A DNA stretch of 64,000 nucleotides, taken from contig JAJFZO010000234.1 in NCBI GenBank assembly GCA_021397835.1, forward strand, positions 2,367,001 to 2,431,000, written 5' to 3'. Position 1 is the first letter of the stretch; each line of letters starts with the position of its first letter. The position numbers were made by a program, and so were the translations under genes. Below, in pieces: positions 61,901-64,000 of the stretch. The notes beneath the pieces are model-generated. The model was given only the letters and a program-made list of their open reading frames with translations. It did no database searches and had not been told where the DNA came from. This DNA comes from Moringa oleifera (Eukaryota > Streptophyta > Magnoliopsida > Brassicales > Moringaceae).

Positions 61901-63100
61901 GGACAGAAAACTAGCATGAGAACGACGGTCCAGTTAATAAATCTATTTGCAACCAAAGCTAATCTATATTCAAAGGTGAAAGGAAAAATACCCAATTATA
62001 AAGGAAAAGTAGCCTTAACAATCAGTAAAGAATGATTGCTTATCCTTCCCCAACTTTTTGCTCCATACCATATGAGAATCCAATTTATATGGAATTTAAC
62101 AACAAATGTTGTATTGTCTTCAGGTCCAGACTGGACTTTTTTCAAATAGGGTAAACAAAGCGAACAAGTTTCTCTTGAAACAAAATTAAAAGGTCAAACA
62201 TTGACCGTTCTGTTCAGCAAGGGAAGTCCATTTTAATCATAACCAATCTCAACATAGTATGAAAGAATAGAATATTGAAGTGTTTTTCAGTCTGAACTCA
62301 GCCCCACCCCCTCTCCCCTTGAAAAACAAGAAGGAATGAGTTAAGGCTGAACAGATCTTTTACTGTCAGAAGTAGATAGCAAGCAAATATGGAAATCTCA
62401 CTGTTGTAAATTTGAGCAGAAGCAAACACACACGATACTCAATAATTCAAATATAAAGAATAACGGAGATAAATGGAGAGATTTATAAATAGATTTACGT
62501 GGTTTGGTAGTATAGCTACATGCACGAGATGCACCACCAGATTATTCTCTTTACTAGAAACAACTAGAGAAATACAATGATTTAGCTCAATCTTCTTCTC
62601 CCAAAAAGTCTCTCCCTAAGAACAGAGAAACTAACCCCACAACTCTTTGCATGTAGACTATACTGAATGGAATGAAATAAATTGAACCTTCCAACCCCTC
62701 AACTAAACCAAGTATGAGACAAGAATAAGAAATTATAATAGAGCTTCAAGGAAAATACCTAACTAGGCATAAATGGCAGTAGATGGATAAACCAAGAGTG
62801 AGATAAGAATTAGAGATTCCAATAGAAACAAGGACTCATATCTTAACATCTAGTATGTAAAAGGTAGTTTTGCACAGATAATATGTTGACAAGAAACACA
62901 AATCCTTGCACATCAAAGTTTCAAACACCAACCTGATGGATACCACTTTCATGAGCAAAAGCATTAGCTCCAACAATAGCCTTGTGGGGCTGCACATGCA
63001 AGCCGGTGTACTCTTCTACCTGAATAAAGAGACAACCGATCCAATAGAATATTGAATTTTGAAAAGTTGAAGAGGGATTTGAAGATTAAGCACAAAAAAC

Positions 63101-63134
<34 letters not shown>

Positions 63135-64000
63135 TATTACCATCTTGCTTGCCATAATAATATGACGTGTATTAATTCCAGTATAAAGACCTCCTAATGC
63201 ATGCTCTCCACGGCATTTTAAGGCCATCACTACCTACATTTGCATAATTGAATTAAAAGGAAAGCAGCAAAGTAACTCAAGATTGAAGAGTACTATAACA
63301 CACTTAAAATAGATAATTTAACCAATAAGATACAAACAAAGTATCATCACTTCAACAACAATTAAGAAAGTAAATTCTTATCAATGTAATAAAGAAAGAT
63401 TATTGACTCCCCACTCACACAATTGAAGGAAAATAGGACCTCTTGCCTCTGGCAAGCATAATAGTGTAGGTAAATCCACTTTAACAATGAATGGAGGATA
63501 GCAAGTTTTAATCAGCATAGCTACCCTCCTTCCCTATAAACCTCAACACTTATAGTGTGTTTACTAATCAGAGAGGGGAATTGGAGTGCGGAATCGGAAT
63601 GAATCCCACATTTCCCTACTTGTTTTTATCATATAATGAGAGTAGACTATGTGGATCCTACGTGAATTTGGGATTGATGAATGAAAGCGGCAAACCCAAG
63701 CTCCTTCCTTGATTGAGAGTCCCATTCCTGAATACTAAGTTAAATTATTGTTCTACCTTCCATTTAATTTCAAATATCTGGACAAAATAAAAAAAAAAAA
63801 AACAAAAAGAAATTCATTGTTTTATCAATGGATGATAAAATATATACCTTACGATTGTATTGATGTGTAATATAAATTCATAACTTTTTTTATATAAAAA
63901 GTTAGCTATCGAGATCAAAAAATTAATGGTTAGTTTTTATTTTTAATTTATTTTATAAAAATATAATATTTTAAGCTATATTTATCTATGTTCCAATACT
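58943..64000 (-). CDS. IPMS: 2-isopropylmalate synthase, C-terminal part; 5' exons outside window
   Basis: Nine exons are visible: 63141-63233, 62933-63019, 61696-61796, 60331-60364, 60172-60246, 59833-59916, 59615-59749, 59168-59316 and 58943-59099. All join in phase to 304 residues plus stop. The first two encode the end of the catalytic barrel ([19 protein letters not shown], then the metal-site region [13 protein letters not shown]). The next encode the linker ([32 protein letters not shown]). The rest form the leucine-sensing LeuA domain ([46 protein letters not shown]). The plastid enzyme condenses acetyl-CoA and 2-oxoisovalerate, the first committed step of leucine synthesis. The full regulatory domain argues for IPMS rather than methylthioalkylmalate synthase, which lacks it. 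The sequence from 63234 to 64000 is intron. Confidence 0.93.
61241..61287. repeat. G-rich tract in an IPMS intron
   Basis: A 47-base stretch is almost pure G on the plus strand, with short T, C and A interruptions. The IPMS pre-mRNA carries the complementary C-rich strand. The plus strand has many G-runs able to form a quadruplex. Confidence 0.95.
63106..63131. repeat. (GA)n microsatellite in an IPMS intron
   Basis: Thirteen GA units lie about ten bases from the exon 63141-63233 donor. In sense orientation this is a CT tract just inside the intron. Confidence 0.95.
63234..64000. other. IPMS intron running off the right edge
   Basis: No further IPMS exon is recognisable here. The next upstream block expected (around the GERAGNASLEE-type region) is absent, so the intron is at least 767 bases long. 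The last 200 bases are very AT-rich. Confidence 0.6.

Overview
The window is nuclear DNA from a flowering plant, almost certainly a eudicot. It is AT-rich, its genes have many introns with GT-AG borders, and it carries Ty3/gypsy, Ty1/copia, LINE, CACTA and MITE relics. I reconstructed six recognisable genes exon by exon from conserved protein blocks and splice borders. A seventh gene is cut by the left edge. The order SWAP70, GSTF9/10-like, JASON-like, PTI1-like matches, from memory, the gene content of Arabidopsis At2g30740-At2g30880 and its chromosome 1 duplicate. This points to an ancestral rosid block, but I cannot fix the species.

Layout. 1-819 (-): first exons of an unrecognised, probably plastid-targeted protein, cut by the edge. 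2.08-4.36 kb: decayed CACTA (En/Spm) element. 4.36-9.33 kb: decayed Ty3/gypsy element on the minus strand, its reverse transcriptase split by about 570 bp of GC-richer, organelle-like DNA. 10.2-19.6 kb (-): SWAP70-type PH/coiled-coil protein, ten coding exons, with a 2.6 kb LINE fragment in its longest intron. 19.6-22.9 kb: AT-rich spacer with MITEs. 23.0-24.1 kb (-): phi-class glutathione S-transferase, three exons. 26.4-31.0 kb (-): JASON-like meiotic protein, seven exons. 31-40 kb: spacer with a broken copia gag, MITEs and a possible orphan 5' exon. 40.0-43.7 kb (-): SANTA-domain KNL2-like centromere protein, four exons. 43.7-46.0 kb: MITEs and a trinucleotide repeat. 46.0-51.2 kb (-): PTI1-like kinase, seven coding exons plus 5'-UTR exons. 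52.4-57.1 kb (+): domesticated MULE transposase with a SWIM zinc finger, five coding exons, one intron apparently GC-AG. 58.9-64 kb (-): 3' two-fifths or so of 2-isopropylmalate synthase, running off the right edge.

The genes do not form a pathway. They cover Rho-type GTPase signalling, detoxification, meiosis II, centromere loading, kinase signalling, a transposase-derived regulator and leucine synthesis. The most notable structure between genes is two sets of AT-rich inverted-repeat elements. One is a foldback family with three copies. The other is a long-TIR MITE group with at least five copies and one likely fragment. Together they fill much of the otherwise blank spacer.
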